Shown: piece by piece, positions 46,448 to 54,968 of the stretch
How positions within the stretch are numbered: position 1 is the stretch's first letter
How the letters are laid out: each line of letters starts with the position of its first letter
Position numbers and translations under genes: made by a program
Source of the DNA: Variovorax sp. PAMC 28711
GTDB taxonomy: Bacteria; Pseudomonadota; Gammaproteobacteria; Burkholderiales; Burkholderiaceae_C
Direction of reading: 5' to 3'
NCBI RefSeq assembly: GCF_001577265.1
Contig: NZ_CP014517.1
Location: 3,508,501 to 3,572,500 of the forward strand
DNA length: 64,000 bases
Notes under the pieces: generated by a model
Seen by the model: the letters and a program-made list of their open reading frames with translations, nothing else
What the model was told of the DNA's origin: nothing
The model's database searches: none

Positions 46448-48163
46448 ATGAGCGCACAACCCGCAGGCCATCTCATCGTCCAGTGTCTGATCGCGCAGGG
46501 TGTCGACACCGCATTCGGCGTACCGGGAGAGAGCTTCCTGGCGGTGCTCGACGGCTTTCACGCCGAGCGCGAAAAGATCCGCTTCATCGTCAACCGGCAG
46601 GAGGGTGGCGCCGCCTTCATGGCCGATGCGCACGCGCGGCTCACCGGACGTCCAGGCATTTGCTTCGTGACGCGCGGGCCAGGTGCGACCAATGCGTCGA
46701 TCGGCATCCACAACGCGTTCCAGGACTCCACGCCGCTCGTGCTGTTCGTCGGCGATGTCGGCAGCGATTTCCGCGACCGCGAGGCTTTCCAGGAAGTCGA
46801 CTACGGCAGCTTCTTCGGACCGAGCACCAAGGGCTTCGCCAAGCGCGTGGAGCGCATCGACGATGCGAGCCGCATTCCGGAATACATCGCGCGCGCGTTC
46901 GCGACCGCCATGAACGGACGGCCGGGTCCGGTGGTGCTGGTGCTGCCGGAGGACATGCTGCGGTCGAGCACCGTCGCGCGCCCGCTGGCCCGCGTCGAGG
47001 CGGTGCAGCCATGGAGCGATCCGGGCGCGCTGCGCACCTTGCGCGAGCTGCTGCTGAAGGCAGAGCGGCCGCTCGTCATTGCAGGTGGCAGCGGGTGGAC
47101 GCCGCAAGCGGCGCAGGCGCTGCAGCGTTTTGCCGAGAACTGGCGGCTGCCGGTCGCCAACGCATTCCGCTTCCAGGACATCTTCGACAACCACCATCCG
47201 CAGTACGCAGGCGATGTTGGCATCGCCATCAATCCGAAGCTCGCGGCGCGCGTCAAGGCGAGCGACCTGATCGTGGCGATCGGTCCGCGGCTCGGTGAGA
47301 TGACGACCGGCGGGTACACGCTGCTGGAGGCGCCCAAGGCGCAGCAGACGCTGGTGCACATTCACGCCAGCGCCGAAGAACTCAATCGGGTGTACCAGGC
47401 CGATCTCGCCATCAATGCGGGCATGAGCGCGGCGGCGCGCAGCCTCGAGGTGCTGACCGCGCCGCCGGAGCTGCCATGGGAAGCGTGGACCTTGAGCGCG
47501 AATGCCGACTACCTGTCGAACCTCGAGCCGCAACCGCTGCCCGGCTTGCCGGCCGACGCGCCGCGTGGCGCGGTGGACATGGCCGCCGTCGTCGCCTTGC
47601 TGCAAAAGCATTTGCCGCACGACGCAGCCATCACCAACGGCGCGGGAAACTTCGCAAGCTGGGTGCATCGCTTCTTCAAGTACCACGGCCTCGCGAAGGG
47701 CTGCAAGACGCAGCTGGCGCCCACCAGTGGCGCGATGGGCTACGGCGTGCCCGCGGGCATTGCCGCCAACCTGGTGACCGGGCGCGTCGCGTTCACCATC
47801 GCGGGCGATGGCGACTTCCTCATGAACGGGCAAGAGCTCGCGACGGCATCGCAGCATGGCGGCAAGAGCATCATCGTGCTGCTGAACAACGGCATGTTCG
47901 GCACCATCCGCATGCACCAGGAACGCGAGTACCCCAACAACGTGAGCGGCACCGCGTTGCGCAACCCGGACTTTTGCGGACTGGCGAAAGCCTACGGCTA
48001 TGCGGCCGAGCGCGTGACCGAAACGTCGCAATTCGAAGGCGCGTTGCTGCGCGCACTGGCTGCCGACACCGGGACGCTGATCGAGATCCCGCTCGATCCC
48101 GAAGTGATCACGACACGCGGCACGCTGAGCAGCATCACCCGGGCTGCGCTGGCCAAAAACTGA
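46448..48163 (+). CDS. Thiamine-diphosphate-dependent enzyme, acetolactate-synthase-like
   Basis: The 571-residue protein has the three ThDP-enzyme domains. The N-terminal Pyr domain carries the catalytic Glu E52 (NRQEGGAAFMADAHARLTGRPG). A central domain follows, and the C-terminal PP domain holds the GDGD...NN motif (AGDGDFLMNGQELATASQHGGKSIIVLLNNG). It may carboligate or decarboxylate 2-keto acids. It lacks a partner regulatory subunit, and ilvB/ilvN context is absent, so a housekeeping acetolactate synthase role is unlikely. It is divergent from tetR and shares its operator. Confidence 0.88.
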   Translation: MSAQPAGHLIVQCLIAQGVDTAFGVPGESFLAVLDGFHAEREKIRFIVNRQEGGAAFMADAHARLTGRPGICFVTRGPGATNASIGIHNAFQDSTPLVLFVGDVGSDFRDREAFQEVDYGSFFGPSTKGFAKRVERIDDASRIPEYIARAFATAMNGRPGPVVLVLPEDMLRSSTVARPLARVEAVQPWSDPGALRTLRELLLKAERPLVIAGGSGWTPQAAQALQRFAENWRLPVANAFRFQDIFDNHHPQYAGDVGIAINPKLAARVKASDLIVAIGPRLGEMTTGGYTLLEAPKAQQTLVHIHASAEELNRVYQADLAINAGMSAAARSLEVLTAPPELPWEAWTLSANADYLSNLEPQPLPGLPADAPRGAVDMAAVVALLQKHLPHDAAITNGAGNFASWVHRFFKYHGLAKGCKTQLAPTSGAMGYGVPAGIAANLVTGRVAFTIAGDGDFLMNGQELATASQHGGKSIIVLLNNGMFGTIRMHQEREYPNNVSGTALRNPDFCGLAKAYGYAAERVTETSQFEGALLRALAADTGTLIEIPLDPEVITTRGTLSSITRAALAKN

Positions 48164-48170
48164 AGACGAA

Positions 48171-48194
48171 AAAAAGCCGGCGCGAGGCCGGCTT
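48171..48194. terminator. Terminator between ThDP-enzyme and SWIB genes
   Basis: AAGCCGGC (48174-48181), 5-nt loop, GCCGGCTT (48187-48194). A minus-strand T-run follows (complement of 48170-48175), so it mainly serves the SWIB gene, and may act on both. Confidence 0.8.
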
Positions 48195-48224
48195 CGATAC
48201 AAGGCACCTCGCGGTGCCTGCGCC

Positions 48225-48647
48225 TTACTTGACGTGCTTGCCGATGAGGGCGGCCAGTTCGAACATCGAGACTTGCGGCTTGCCGAAGATTTCCTTCAGC
48301 TTGGCGTCTGCGTTGATGTTGCGCTTGTTGGCCTTGTCTTGCAGGTTGTTCTTCTTGATGTAGTCCCACAGCTTGCTCACCACGGCGGTGCGCGGCAGCG
48401 GCGTGGAGCCGACCACAGCGGCGAGTGCCGGGCTTGGCGTCAGCGCCTTCATGAAGGCCGCATTGGGCGTGCGCTTCTTGGCGGGAGCAGCCTTCTTGGC
48501 AGCGACCTTCTTTGCAGGAGCCGCCTTCTTCGCGGGTGCTGCCTTCTTTGCAGGAGCAGCCTTCTTTGCCGGTGCGGCCGCCTTCTTGGCCGGAGCGACC
48601 TTCTTTGCGGGAGCTTTTTTGGCCGGAGCCTTCTTTGCAGTTGCCAT
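48225..48647 (-). CDS. SWIB/MDM2 domain protein with histone-H1-like Lys/Ala/Pro tail
   Basis: The 140-residue protein has two parts. Residues 1-58 are imperfect repeats of PAKKAA (about ten), giving a strongly basic, disordered tail like bacterial H1 homologues. Residues about 60-138 are a SWIB domain (PLPRTAVVSKLWDYIKKNNLQDKANKRNINADAKLKEIFGKPQVSMFELAALIGKHVK). The tail probably binds DNA. SWIB domains are protein- or DNA-contacting in chromatin factors and their bacterial role is unclear. AAGGAAA precedes the ATG. Confidence 0.92.
   Translation of the reverse strand: MATAKKAPAKKAPAKKVAPAKKAAAPAKKAAPAKKAAPAKKAAPAKKVAAKKAAPAKKRTPNAAFMKALTPSPALAAVVGSTPLPRTAVVSKLWDYIKKNNLQDKANKRNINADAKLKEIFGKPQVSMFELAALIGKHVK
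48474..48644 (-). repeat. Tandem imperfect repeats encoding PAKKAA
   Basis: Short in-frame units of about 15-18 bp (GCCG/GCAGG-GGC-TTCTT-type) repeat through the 5' half of the SWIB gene. Such tracts can gain or lose units by slippage. Confidence 0.75.
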
Positions 48648-48679
48648 GGTTGATTTCCTTTTTTTGGTTGGACGTTTCA

Positions 48680-48766
48680 CCAATGAAAAACAGCGTCTCC
48701 ACTGGCACTGCGGATGCTAATGGAGAAAAAACGCGTTTCCAAGTGAAAAAGAGACTTTTTCATTGG
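48680..48766. repeat. Long interrupted palindrome upstream of the SWIB gene
   Basis: CCAATGAAAAA (48680-48690) pairs with TTTTTCATTGG (48756-48766), and GTCTC (48695-48699) with GAGAC (48751-48755). Inside the right arm lies a small perfect hairpin TGAAAAAG-AGA-CTTTTTCA (48744-48762). It could be a terminator for the upstream EamA gene plus an operator for the SWIB gene. Confidence 0.6.
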
Positions 48767-48780
48767 GCGCTGTTGTTTTT

Positions 48781-49728
48781 TCAGAGGGGAGAAACGCCCT
48801 GCGTTTTCGATGCGCGCGCAGGCCATGTCGCGAGCAGGACCCCGAGCAGCGCCATGCCGAACGCCATCAGCTGCGTCGCCGACAGGTTCTCGCCGAGAAC
48901 CAGCACACCAACCGCAGCCGCACTCACGGGCAACATCACGGTGAAAACGCCCGCCTGCGCCGCCGGCACATGGCGCAGGCCGGTCATCCAGAGCCACACG
49001 GTCCAGATGCTTGCAGCGAGCGCATAGACCACCAGCAATGCCCAGGTGCCGCCGCGCACGCTCGTGAAGTCGAACTGCAGCGCGTACCAGATGCCGAAGG
49101 GCGTCGACAGCACGAAACCCCACAGGTTGATGAGCGACGAGATGCGTTTGGGGCCGAGGTGCCCGGTCAGCGATTTGCCGATCACCGCGTATGCGGCTTC
49201 GCACAGCACCGCACAGAACACCAGCAGGTTGCCGAGCCAGGGCAGCGCGCCATGCGCCGCGGCTGGCCCCATCGGCGCGTGCGTCGGGCTGAAGGCCAGG
49301 AGGCCGATGCCGAGTGCGGCGCAGCCGATGGCGGCAGCAATGCGCAGCGTGATGCGTTCACGAAGAAAGAGCCAGCTGGCGACCGCGACCACGGCCGGAA
49401 TCGACGCCATGATCACGCCGGCCGACACCGCGCTCGTCATGCTGACGCCGAACAGCATGCAGATCGAAAACATGAAGTTGCCGAGAAACGATTCCAGAAA
49501 AACCAGCCCCCGTGTGCGCGGCGTCATGGCCGTTTCGTCGGCCGGCCGCTTGAGCCAATGGGGCATCGCGAGCGCGGCGATGCCGAAGCGCAGCCAGGCC
49601 AACAGCAGGACGGGAAAGGCTGCGACCAGCGGCTTGGACAGCGCGACGTAGGTGCCGACAAGCGACATGCTGAGTGCGAGGCATGCATAAGCAAACAGGC
49701 GTTGGCGGGGAGCGTGGGCGGGGTTCAA
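48781..49728 (-). CDS. EamA/DMT family permease
   Basis: The 315-residue protein has about ten hydrophobic segments in two EamA repeats (PLVAAFPVLLLAWLRFGIAALAM; AVLCEAAYAVIGKSLTGHLGP). It is a drug/metabolite exporter of unknown substrate. The start is a TTG (complement 49726-49728); no in-frame ATG precedes the first helix. Confidence 0.88.
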   Translation of the reverse strand: MNPAHAPRQRLFAYACLALSMSLVGTYVALSKPLVAAFPVLLLAWLRFGIAALAMPHWLKRPADETAMTPRTRGLVFLESFLGNFMFSICMLFGVSMTSAVSAGVIMASIPAVVAVASWLFLRERITLRIAAAIGCAALGIGLLAFSPTHAPMGPAAAHGALPWLGNLLVFCAVLCEAAYAVIGKSLTGHLGPKRISSLINLWGFVLSTPFGIWYALQFDFTSVRGGTWALLVVYALAASIWTVWLWMTGLRHVPAAQAGVFTVMLPVSAAAVGVLVLGENLSATQLMAFGMALLGVLLATWPARASKTQGVSPL

Positions 49729-49762
49729 TAGACTTCAACGGTTCAAACAAAACGTGAATTCG

Positions 49763-50167
49763 ATGATGCCGCAATCCACTCGTGTGCCGCGCCATGTCTT
49801 CGTCTACGGCACGCTGCGTGCCGGTGGCAGCAACGACATCGCGCGCTATGTGCCGCGGCCCGAGCACGTGGGCGACGGTGCAGTCGCCGGCACGTTGTAC
49901 GACCTCGGGGACTATCCCGGCGCCGTGCTCGGTGGCGCGGGTCGCATCGTCGGCGAGGTGTATCGCATCGCTGGCGATGTCGAAGCGCGACTCGACGCGC
50001 TCGAAGGCGTCATGGCGGATGGCTCCGGCGAATACCGCAAGCAGGCAGTCGATGTGGCGGTCGATGGTCGACCGGTGGCGTGCCTGGTCTATGAGATCCA
50101 TCCTGAGAGGCTTGTGGGTCGCACGGTGATCCGCAGTGGCAACTGGTTCGATCGGCGCCGCGCGTGA
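49763..50167 (+). CDS. Gamma-glutamylcyclotransferase-fold protein (AIG2-like)
   Basis: About 134 residues. The GGCT signature HVFVYGTLRAGGSN binds the substrate, and the catalytic Glu sits in ARLDALEGV. VAGTLYDLGDYPGAV is typical of the AIG2/YtfP branch. The start is ATG 49763; GTG 49754 in the same frame is possible. Substrate is unknown. Confidence 0.88.
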   Translation: MMPQSTRVPRHVFVYGTLRAGGSNDIARYVPRPEHVGDGAVAGTLYDLGDYPGAVLGGAGRIVGEVYRIAGDVEARLDALEGVMADGSGEYRKQAVDVAVDGRPVACLVYEIHPERLVGRTVIRSGNWFDRRRA

Positions 50168-50220
50168 TTTTTCATGGACGAGGATCGGATTGCGCATGGT
50201 GAAAACAAGGCGTGATGCAG

Positions 50221-50259
50221 CGCAATAGTTTTTCTCGATATGAGAAAAACTATTTCGCA
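50221..50259. promoter_or_regulatory. Large perfect palindrome upstream of aceA
   Basis: AATAGTTTTTCTC (50225-50237), centre GATAT, GAGAAAAACTATT (50243-50255): a 13-bp perfect inverted repeat, extended outward by GCG/CGC with one mismatch. It lies 140 bp upstream of the aceA start and is AT-rich, as expected for a regulator site. Confidence 0.65.
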
Positions 50260-50303
50260 TTGAAAAAAGTTAACGTAAGTCATTGATTTTGTTGGATCAA
50301 AAA

Positions 50304-50323
50304 TATGTCTTCTATAAGACATA
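50304..50323. promoter_or_regulatory. Second palindrome over the aceA promoter
   Basis: TATGTCTT-CTAT-AAGACATA is a perfect 8-bp inverted repeat, followed by an extra AAGAC. It overlaps a candidate -10 (TATAAG, 50313-50318) with TTGGAT (50292-50297) as a weak -35. The TCTT/AAGA core resembles GntR-type sites, which is a suggestion only. Confidence 0.6.
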
Positions 50324-50394
50324 AGACTCCGAGGGCTCGTTAAAGTAACGCCAAGGCCGCTGCGCCGAACCTTCAATCAACCTCCGGAGAGACC

Positions 50395-51726
50395 ATGCCG
50401 CAAACCCTCACAGAACAACTCAGCCGCGAACAACAGATCGCTGCTCTCGAAAAAGACTGGGCCACGAACCCGCGCTGGAAGGGCGTGAAGCGCGGCTACA
50501 GCGCCGCCGACGTCGTGCGTCTGCGCGGCTCGCTGCCGATCGAGCACACGCTCGCTCGCCGCGGCGCGGAAAAGCTGTGGGACAAGATCAACGGTGGCGC
50601 CAAGAAGGGCTACGTCAATTCGTTCGGCGCCATCAGTGCCGGCCAGGCGATGCAACAGGCCAAGGCCGGCCTCGAAGCCGTGTACCTGTCGGGCTGGCAG
50701 GTTGCCGCCGACGGCAACTCGTCGGAAACCATGTACCCCGACCAGTCGCTCTACGCATACGACTCGGTGCCGACGATGGTTCGCCGCATCAACAACACCT
50801 TCAAGCGCGCCGATGAAATCCAGTGGGGCCGCGGCATCAATCCGGGCGACAAGGAATTCATCGACTACTTCCTGCCAATCGTGGCCGACGCGGAAGCCGG
50901 CTTCGGCGGTGTGCTGAACGCCTTCGAACTCATGAAGAACATGATCCAGTCGGGCGCCGCAGGCGTGCACTTCGAAGACCAGCTGGCTGCCGTCAAGAAG
51001 TGCGGTCACATGGGCGGAAAGGTGCTCGTGCCCACGCATGAGGCCTGCGAGAAGCTCATCTCGGCACGCTTTGCGGCCGACGTCATGGGCGTGCCGACCA
51101 TCGTGCTGGCCCGCACCGATGCGGAAGCCGCCAACCTGATCACGTCCGACCACGACGCCAACGACAAGCCCTTCCTGACCGGCGAGCGCACACCGGAAGG
51201 CTTCTATCGCGTGAAGAACGGCCTGGAGCAAGCGATCAGCCGCGGCGTCGCCTACGCGCCCTACGCCGACCTCGTGTGGTGCGAAACCGGCGTGCCGGAC
51301 ATCGGCTTCGCACGCGAATTCGCACAGGCGGTGCACGCTGCGTGCCCGGGCAAGCTGCTGTCTTACAACTGCTCGCCTTCGTTCAACTGGAAGAAGAACC
51401 TGAACGACACGCAGATCGCCTCGTTCCAGGAAGACCTCTCGGCGCTGGGCTACAAGTACCAGTTCATCACGCTGGCCGGCATTCACATCAACTGGTTCAA
51501 CACCTTCCAGTTCGCGCACGCCTATGCCAACGGCGAAGGCATGAAGCACTACGTGAACATGGTGCAGGAACCCGAGTTCGCGGCGCGCGAAAAGGGCTAC
51601 ACCTTCGTGTCGCACCAGCAGGAAGTCGGCGCGGGCTACTTCGACGACGTGACCACGGTGATCCAGGGTGGTGCCTCCAGCGTGAAGGCGCTTACCGGTT
51701 CGACCGAAGAAGAGCAGTTCCACTGA
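50395..51726 (+). CDS. aceA: Isocitrate lyase
   Basis: The 443-residue enzyme cleaves isocitrate to succinate and glyoxylate in the glyoxylate shunt. The catalytic Cys is C203 in [14 protein letters not shown]. Other signatures are [24 protein letters not shown] and [17 protein letters not shown] lies 4 nt before the ATG. Malate synthase is not adjacent. It has two palindromic regulatory candidates upstream. Confidence 0.97.
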   Translation: MPQTLTEQLSREQQIAALEKDWATNPRWKGVKRGYSAADVVRLRGSLPIEHTLARRGAEKLWDKINGGAKKGYVNSFGAISAGQAMQQAKAGLEAVYLSGWQVAADGNSSETMYPDQSLYAYDSVPTMVRRINNTFKRADEIQWGRGINPGDKEFIDYFLPIVADAEAGFGGVLNAFELMKNMIQSGAAGVHFEDQLAAVKKCGHMGGKVLVPTHEACEKLISARFAADVMGVPTIVLARTDAEAANLITSDHDANDKPFLTGERTPEGFYRVKNGLEQAISRGVAYAPYADLVWCETGVPDIGFAREFAQAVHAACPGKLLSYNCSPSFNWKKNLNDTQIASFQEDLSALGYKYQFITLAGIHINWFNTFQFAHAYANGEGMKHYVNMVQEPEFAAREKGYTFVSHQQEVGAGYFDDVTTVIQGGASSVKALTGSTEEEQFH

Positions 51727-51745
51727 ACGTTTTCGCGTTGATCGC

Positions 51746-51770
51746 AAGCCCGGCCTGTGCCGGGCTTTTT
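51746..51770 (+). terminator. Intrinsic terminator after aceA
   Basis: AAGCCCGGC, loop CTGT, GCCGGGCTT followed by TTT. Confidence 0.9.
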
Positions 51771-51841
51771 CGTGGGTGGGCTGTTAAACTTGCCGGCTCA
51801 TTTCCTCCCACATCGGCAAGAGCGAGAAAGGCATCCTGGTT

Positions 51842-51988
51842 ATGACACCGCGAACTACACCCGAGGTTTTCAAGGCCAAGCAGGCCGGTAGCGCGCGCGG
51901 GCTGGAGATCTCCAGCCTTGCAAACCATGACAAAGCGCGGTACTCACCGCGCTTTTTTTTTGTTTTTCTCCCGCAGGTTTTCAAATGA
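51842..51988 (+). CDS. Candidate thrS leader peptide (48 codons)
   Basis: An ATG frame in the thrS leader encodes MTPRTTPEV..., with three threonine codons among its first six. It runs through the terminator hairpin, and its TGA overlaps the thrS ATG (ATGA). AAAGG is 10 nt upstream. The C-terminal part ([12 protein letters not shown]) is encoded by the T-run. It may be a regulatory leader rather than a functional protein. A 48-codon frame can occur by chance. Confidence 0.4.
   Translation: MTPRTTPEVFKAKQAGSARGLEISSLANHDKARYSPRFFFVFLPQVFK
51900..51961 (+). terminator. Candidate thrS attenuator: hairpin plus intrinsic terminator
   Basis: A perfect palindrome GGCTGGAGATCTCCAGCC (51900-51917) is followed by an intrinsic terminator: AAAGCGCGGT-ACTC-ACCGCGCTTT (about 51932-51955) with nine T. 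It sits 24 bp before thrS. AGCGCG (51890-51895) duplicates the terminator's left arm and could pair with its right arm (CGCGCT, 51948-51953) as an alternative fold. Confidence 0.75.
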
Positions 51989-53892
51989 TCCAGATCACGC
52001 TCCCCGACAACTCGCAACGCGAATTTCCCGGCCCGGTTTCGGTGGCCGAAGTGGCTCAGTCGATCGGCCCCGGTCTCGCCAAGATGACGCTCGCCGGCAA
52101 GGTCGATGGTCGACTGGTCGATGCCAGCGACATCATCGATCACAGCGCCAAGCTGCAGATCATCACGCCGCGCGACGAAGAAGGTCTGGAGATCATTCGC
52201 CACTCGACGGCGCATCTGGTCGGTCATGCCGTCAAGCAGCTCTATCCCACGGCCAAGATGGTGATCGGCCCGGTGATCGACGAAGGCTTCTACTACGACA
52301 TCTCATACGAGCGACCGTTTACGCCGGAAGACATGGCCGCCATCGAGGCGCGCATGCGGGAGCTGATCGCGCGGGACTACGACGTGGTAAAGAAGATGAC
52401 GCCGCGCGCGGAGGTCATCGAGGTCTTCAGAGCCCGCGGCGAAGACTACAAGCTGCGTCTCGTCGAGGACATGCCCGACGAGCAGGCGATGGGTTTGTAT
52501 TACCACCAGGAATACGTCGACATGTGCCGCGGCCCGCACGTGCCGAACACGCGCTTCCTGAAGGTGTTCAAGCTCACGAAGCTCGCCGGCGCGTACTGGC
52601 GCGGCGACGCCAAGAACGAGCAACTGCAACGCATCTACGGCACGGCCTGGGCCGACAAGAAGCAGCTCGATCAGTATGTGCAGCGCATCGAGGAGGCCGA
52701 GAAGCGCGACCACCGCAAGCTGGGCCGCGAGCTCGACCTGTATCACATCGACGAAGTGGCGCCGGGCGTGGTGTTCTGGCATCCCAAGGGCTGGGCGCTG
52801 TGGCAGCAGGTCGAGCAGTACATGCGCAAGGTGTATGTCGACACGGGCTACCAGGAAGTGAAGGGCCCGCAGATCCTTGACAAGAGCCTGTGGGAAAAAA
52901 CGGGCCACTGGCAGAACTACCGCGAAAACATGTTCGTCACGGAGTCGGAAAAGCGTGAATACGCGCTGAAACCGATGAATTGCCCGGGCCACGTGCTGAT
53001 CTTCAAGAGCGACTTGCGAAGCTACCGCGACCTGCCGCTGCGCTACGGCGAGTTCGGACAGTGCCATCGCAACGAACCGAGCGGCGCGTTGCACGGGATC
53101 ATGCGGGTGCGCGGGTTCACGCAGGACGACGGACACATCTTCTGCACCGAAGACCAGATCCTGGACGAATGCATCGCCTACACGACGCAGTTGCAGAAGG
53201 TCTACGCCGATTTCGGTTTCACCGACATCCTCTACAAGGTCGCGACGCGGCCGGCGAGCCGCATCGGCTCCGACGAGCTGTGGGACAAGGCCGAGCACGC
53301 GGTCATGGAAGCGTTGCGCCGGTCGGGCGTCGATTTCATCATCTCGCCCGGCGATGGTGCGTTCTACGGCCCGAAGATCGAATACACGCTGAAGGATGCC
53401 ATCGGTCGCCAGTGGCAGTGCGGCACGATGCAGGTCGACTTCAACATGGCGGAGCGGCTCGGCGGTGAGTACGTGACGGAGACGAGCGGCCGCGCCTTCC
53501 CGGTGATGCTGCATCGGGCGATCGTCGGGAGCCTCGAACGCTTCATCGGCATGCTCATCGAACACCATGCCGGCGCGATGCCTGCCTGGCTTGCGCCGGT
53601 GCAGGTGGCGGTGCTCAATATCAGCGAAGGACAGGCTGAATACGCCGCAGAAGTTGCAAAAACGCTGCGGAATCAAGGGCTTAGGGTTGCGCTTGACCTG
53701 CACAACGAGAAGATTACGTATAAAATCCGCAAGCATTCGTTGCAAAAGCTTCCCTACATCCTCGTCGTGGGCGACAAGGAAAAGGAAGTTGGTGCCGTCG
53801 CAGTGCGCGCCCGGGGCAATCAAGACCTCGGTGCAATGTCCCTCGAAGCGTTTGCCGAACGCATCGCCGGAGACATTGCCGACAAGCGTTGA
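51985..53892 (+). CDS. thrS: Threonyl-tRNA synthetase
   Basis: The 635-residue class II synthetase has an N-terminal TGS domain ([28 protein letters not shown]), an editing domain ([21 protein letters not shown]), and a catalytic core with the zinc Cys in [13 protein letters not shown] (C333). Motif 2 ([30 protein letters not shown]) and a C-terminal anticodon domain follow. It heads thrS-infC-rpmI-rplT-pheS-pheT-ihfA. Confidence 0.98.
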   Translation: MIQITLPDNSQREFPGPVSVAEVAQSIGPGLAKMTLAGKVDGRLVDASDIIDHSAKLQIITPRDEEGLEIIRHSTAHLVGHAVKQLYPTAKMVIGPVIDEGFYYDISYERPFTPEDMAAIEARMRELIARDYDVVKKMTPRAEVIEVFRARGEDYKLRLVEDMPDEQAMGLYYHQEYVDMCRGPHVPNTRFLKVFKLTKLAGAYWRGDAKNEQLQRIYGTAWADKKQLDQYVQRIEEAEKRDHRKLGRELDLYHIDEVAPGVVFWHPKGWALWQQVEQYMRKVYVDTGYQEVKGPQILDKSLWEKTGHWQNYRENMFVTESEKREYALKPMNCPGHVLIFKSDLRSYRDLPLRYGEFGQCHRNEPSGALHGIMRVRGFTQDDGHIFCTEDQILDECIAYTTQLQKVYADFGFTDILYKVATRPASRIGSDELWDKAEHAVMEALRRSGVDFIISPGDGAFYGPKIEYTLKDAIGRQWQCGTMQVDFNMAERLGGEYVTETSGRAFPVMLHRAIVGSLERFIGMLIEHHAGAMPAWLAPVQVAVLNISEGQAEYAAEVAKTLRNQGLRVALDLHNEKITYKIRKHSLQKLPYILVVGDKEKEVGAVAVRARGNQDLGAMSLEAFAERIAGDIADKR

Positions 53893-53999
53893 TTTGTCCC
53901 GGAAACACCCCCATATGTTTCTTCGCCAAAACTTTCGTTTGTCCGCGTGAGGCGGGGCGTTCGCTACAGATTTGTAGCCATTTTTGAAGGATTCTGACC

Positions 54000-54605
54000 A
54001 TCGCTACTGCATTTCGCGACCGCCGCCACCGCGAGGAACGCCAACACCGCCTTAACCGGGAAATCATGGCCCCGGAAGTCCGCCTTGTCGGCCCGGAAAA
54101 CGAGCCGTTGGGTGTCATGAGCATCTCCGAGGCCTTGCGCCTCGCGGGTGAGGCCGACGTGGATCTGGTGGAGGTCGTTGCTGCGGCCAATCCGCCGGTC
54201 TGCCGCCTGATCGAGTACGGCAAGTTCAAGTTCATCGAGCAAAAGAAGGCGGCCGAGGCCAAGTCGAAGCAGAAGGTCATCGAGGTCAAGGAAATCAAGT
54301 TTCGGCCTGGTACCGACGATGGTGACTACAACATCAAGATGCGCAATATCAAGCGCTTTCTTGAAGAGGGTGACAAGTGCAAGATCACGCTGCGCTTTCG
54401 CGGCCGCGAGATCACGCACCAGGAGCTGGGTCTGGCGCTCCTGAATCGGATCCGCGATGAGTTGGCCGACATGATCGTGGTCGAGCAGTTCCCGAAGCTC
54501 GAGGGCCGGCAGATGATCATGATGATCGCGCCGGGCCGCAAGAAGGTCGTGGCTGTCAAGCCAGCTGCGGAAGCGGCACCGGCGACCGCCACGGCTTCGG
54601 CCTGA
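54000..54605 (+). CDS. infC: Translation initiation factor IF-3 (ATC start codon)
   Basis: From an ATC at 54000 the frame gives 201 residues: an N-terminal [24 protein letters not shown] segment, then [15 protein letters not shown] and the C-terminal domain [36 protein letters not shown] (53986-53991) is 8 nt upstream of the ATC. The next ATG (54066) has no Shine-Dalgarno and would cut off conserved residues. IF-3 rejects non-AUG starts, so the rare codon provides the family's known autorepression. Confidence 0.93.
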   Translation: MATAFRDRRHREERQHRLNREIMAPEVRLVGPENEPLGVMSISEALRLAGEADVDLVEVVAAANPPVCRLIEYGKFKFIEQKKAAEAKSKQKVIEVKEIKFRPGTDDGDYNIKMRNIKRFLEEGDKCKITLRFRGREITHQELGLALLNRIRDELADMIVVEQFPKLEGRQMIMMIAPGRKKVVAVKPAAEAAPATATASA

Positions 54606-54690
54606 CCGGTTCGGCGGCGAGGTTTTGAAGGGATTTTGCGAACGCTGCAAGGCGGGCGCGAAATAAAGAAGTGTCTCGGGGCCAACAAGT

Positions 54691-54707
54691 CCGTGGAGCA
54701 TCCACGG
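54691..54707 (+). promoter_or_regulatory. Hairpin in the infC-rpmI intergenic region
   Basis: CCGTGGA-GCA-TCCACGG forms a 7-bp stem 34 bp before the rpmI start. It may be a bL20 or processing site, since bL20 represses rpmI-rplT in other bacteria, but no sequence match to a known operator is claimed. Confidence 0.4.
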
Positions 54708-54740
54708 CGCCTCACGAGCACAAATTAAAGGAGCATTCAT

Positions 54741-54944
54741 ATGCCCAAAATGAAGACCAAGAGCAGCGCGAAAAAGCGTTTCCGCGTTCGTCCCGGTGGC
54801 ACCGTCAAGCGCGGTCAAGCCTTCAAGCGTCACATCCTGACCAAGAAGACCACCAAGAACAAGCGTCACCTCCGCGGTGCTGTCGCAGTGCATGAGACCA
54901 ACATGGTCTCGGTCGCTTCGATGATGCCCGGCCGTGGCATTTAA
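54741..54944 (+). CDS. rpmI: 50S ribosomal protein bL35
   Basis: The 67-residue basic protein [20 protein letters not shown] is the bL35 signature. AAAGGAG precedes it. It is followed by rplT as in most bacteria. Confidence 0.97.
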   Translation: MPKMKTKSSAKKRFRVRPGGTVKRGQAFKRHILTKKTTKNKRHLRGAVAVHETNMVSVASMMPGRGI

Positions 54945-54968
54945 CTCAGACGAACAAGGAGTACACAC

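Noticed and set aside
51790..51960. T-box or tRNA in the thrS leader
   Set aside because: No cloverleaf, no T-box (TGGN) bulge or specifier stem. The hairpins and Thr codons fit attenuation better.
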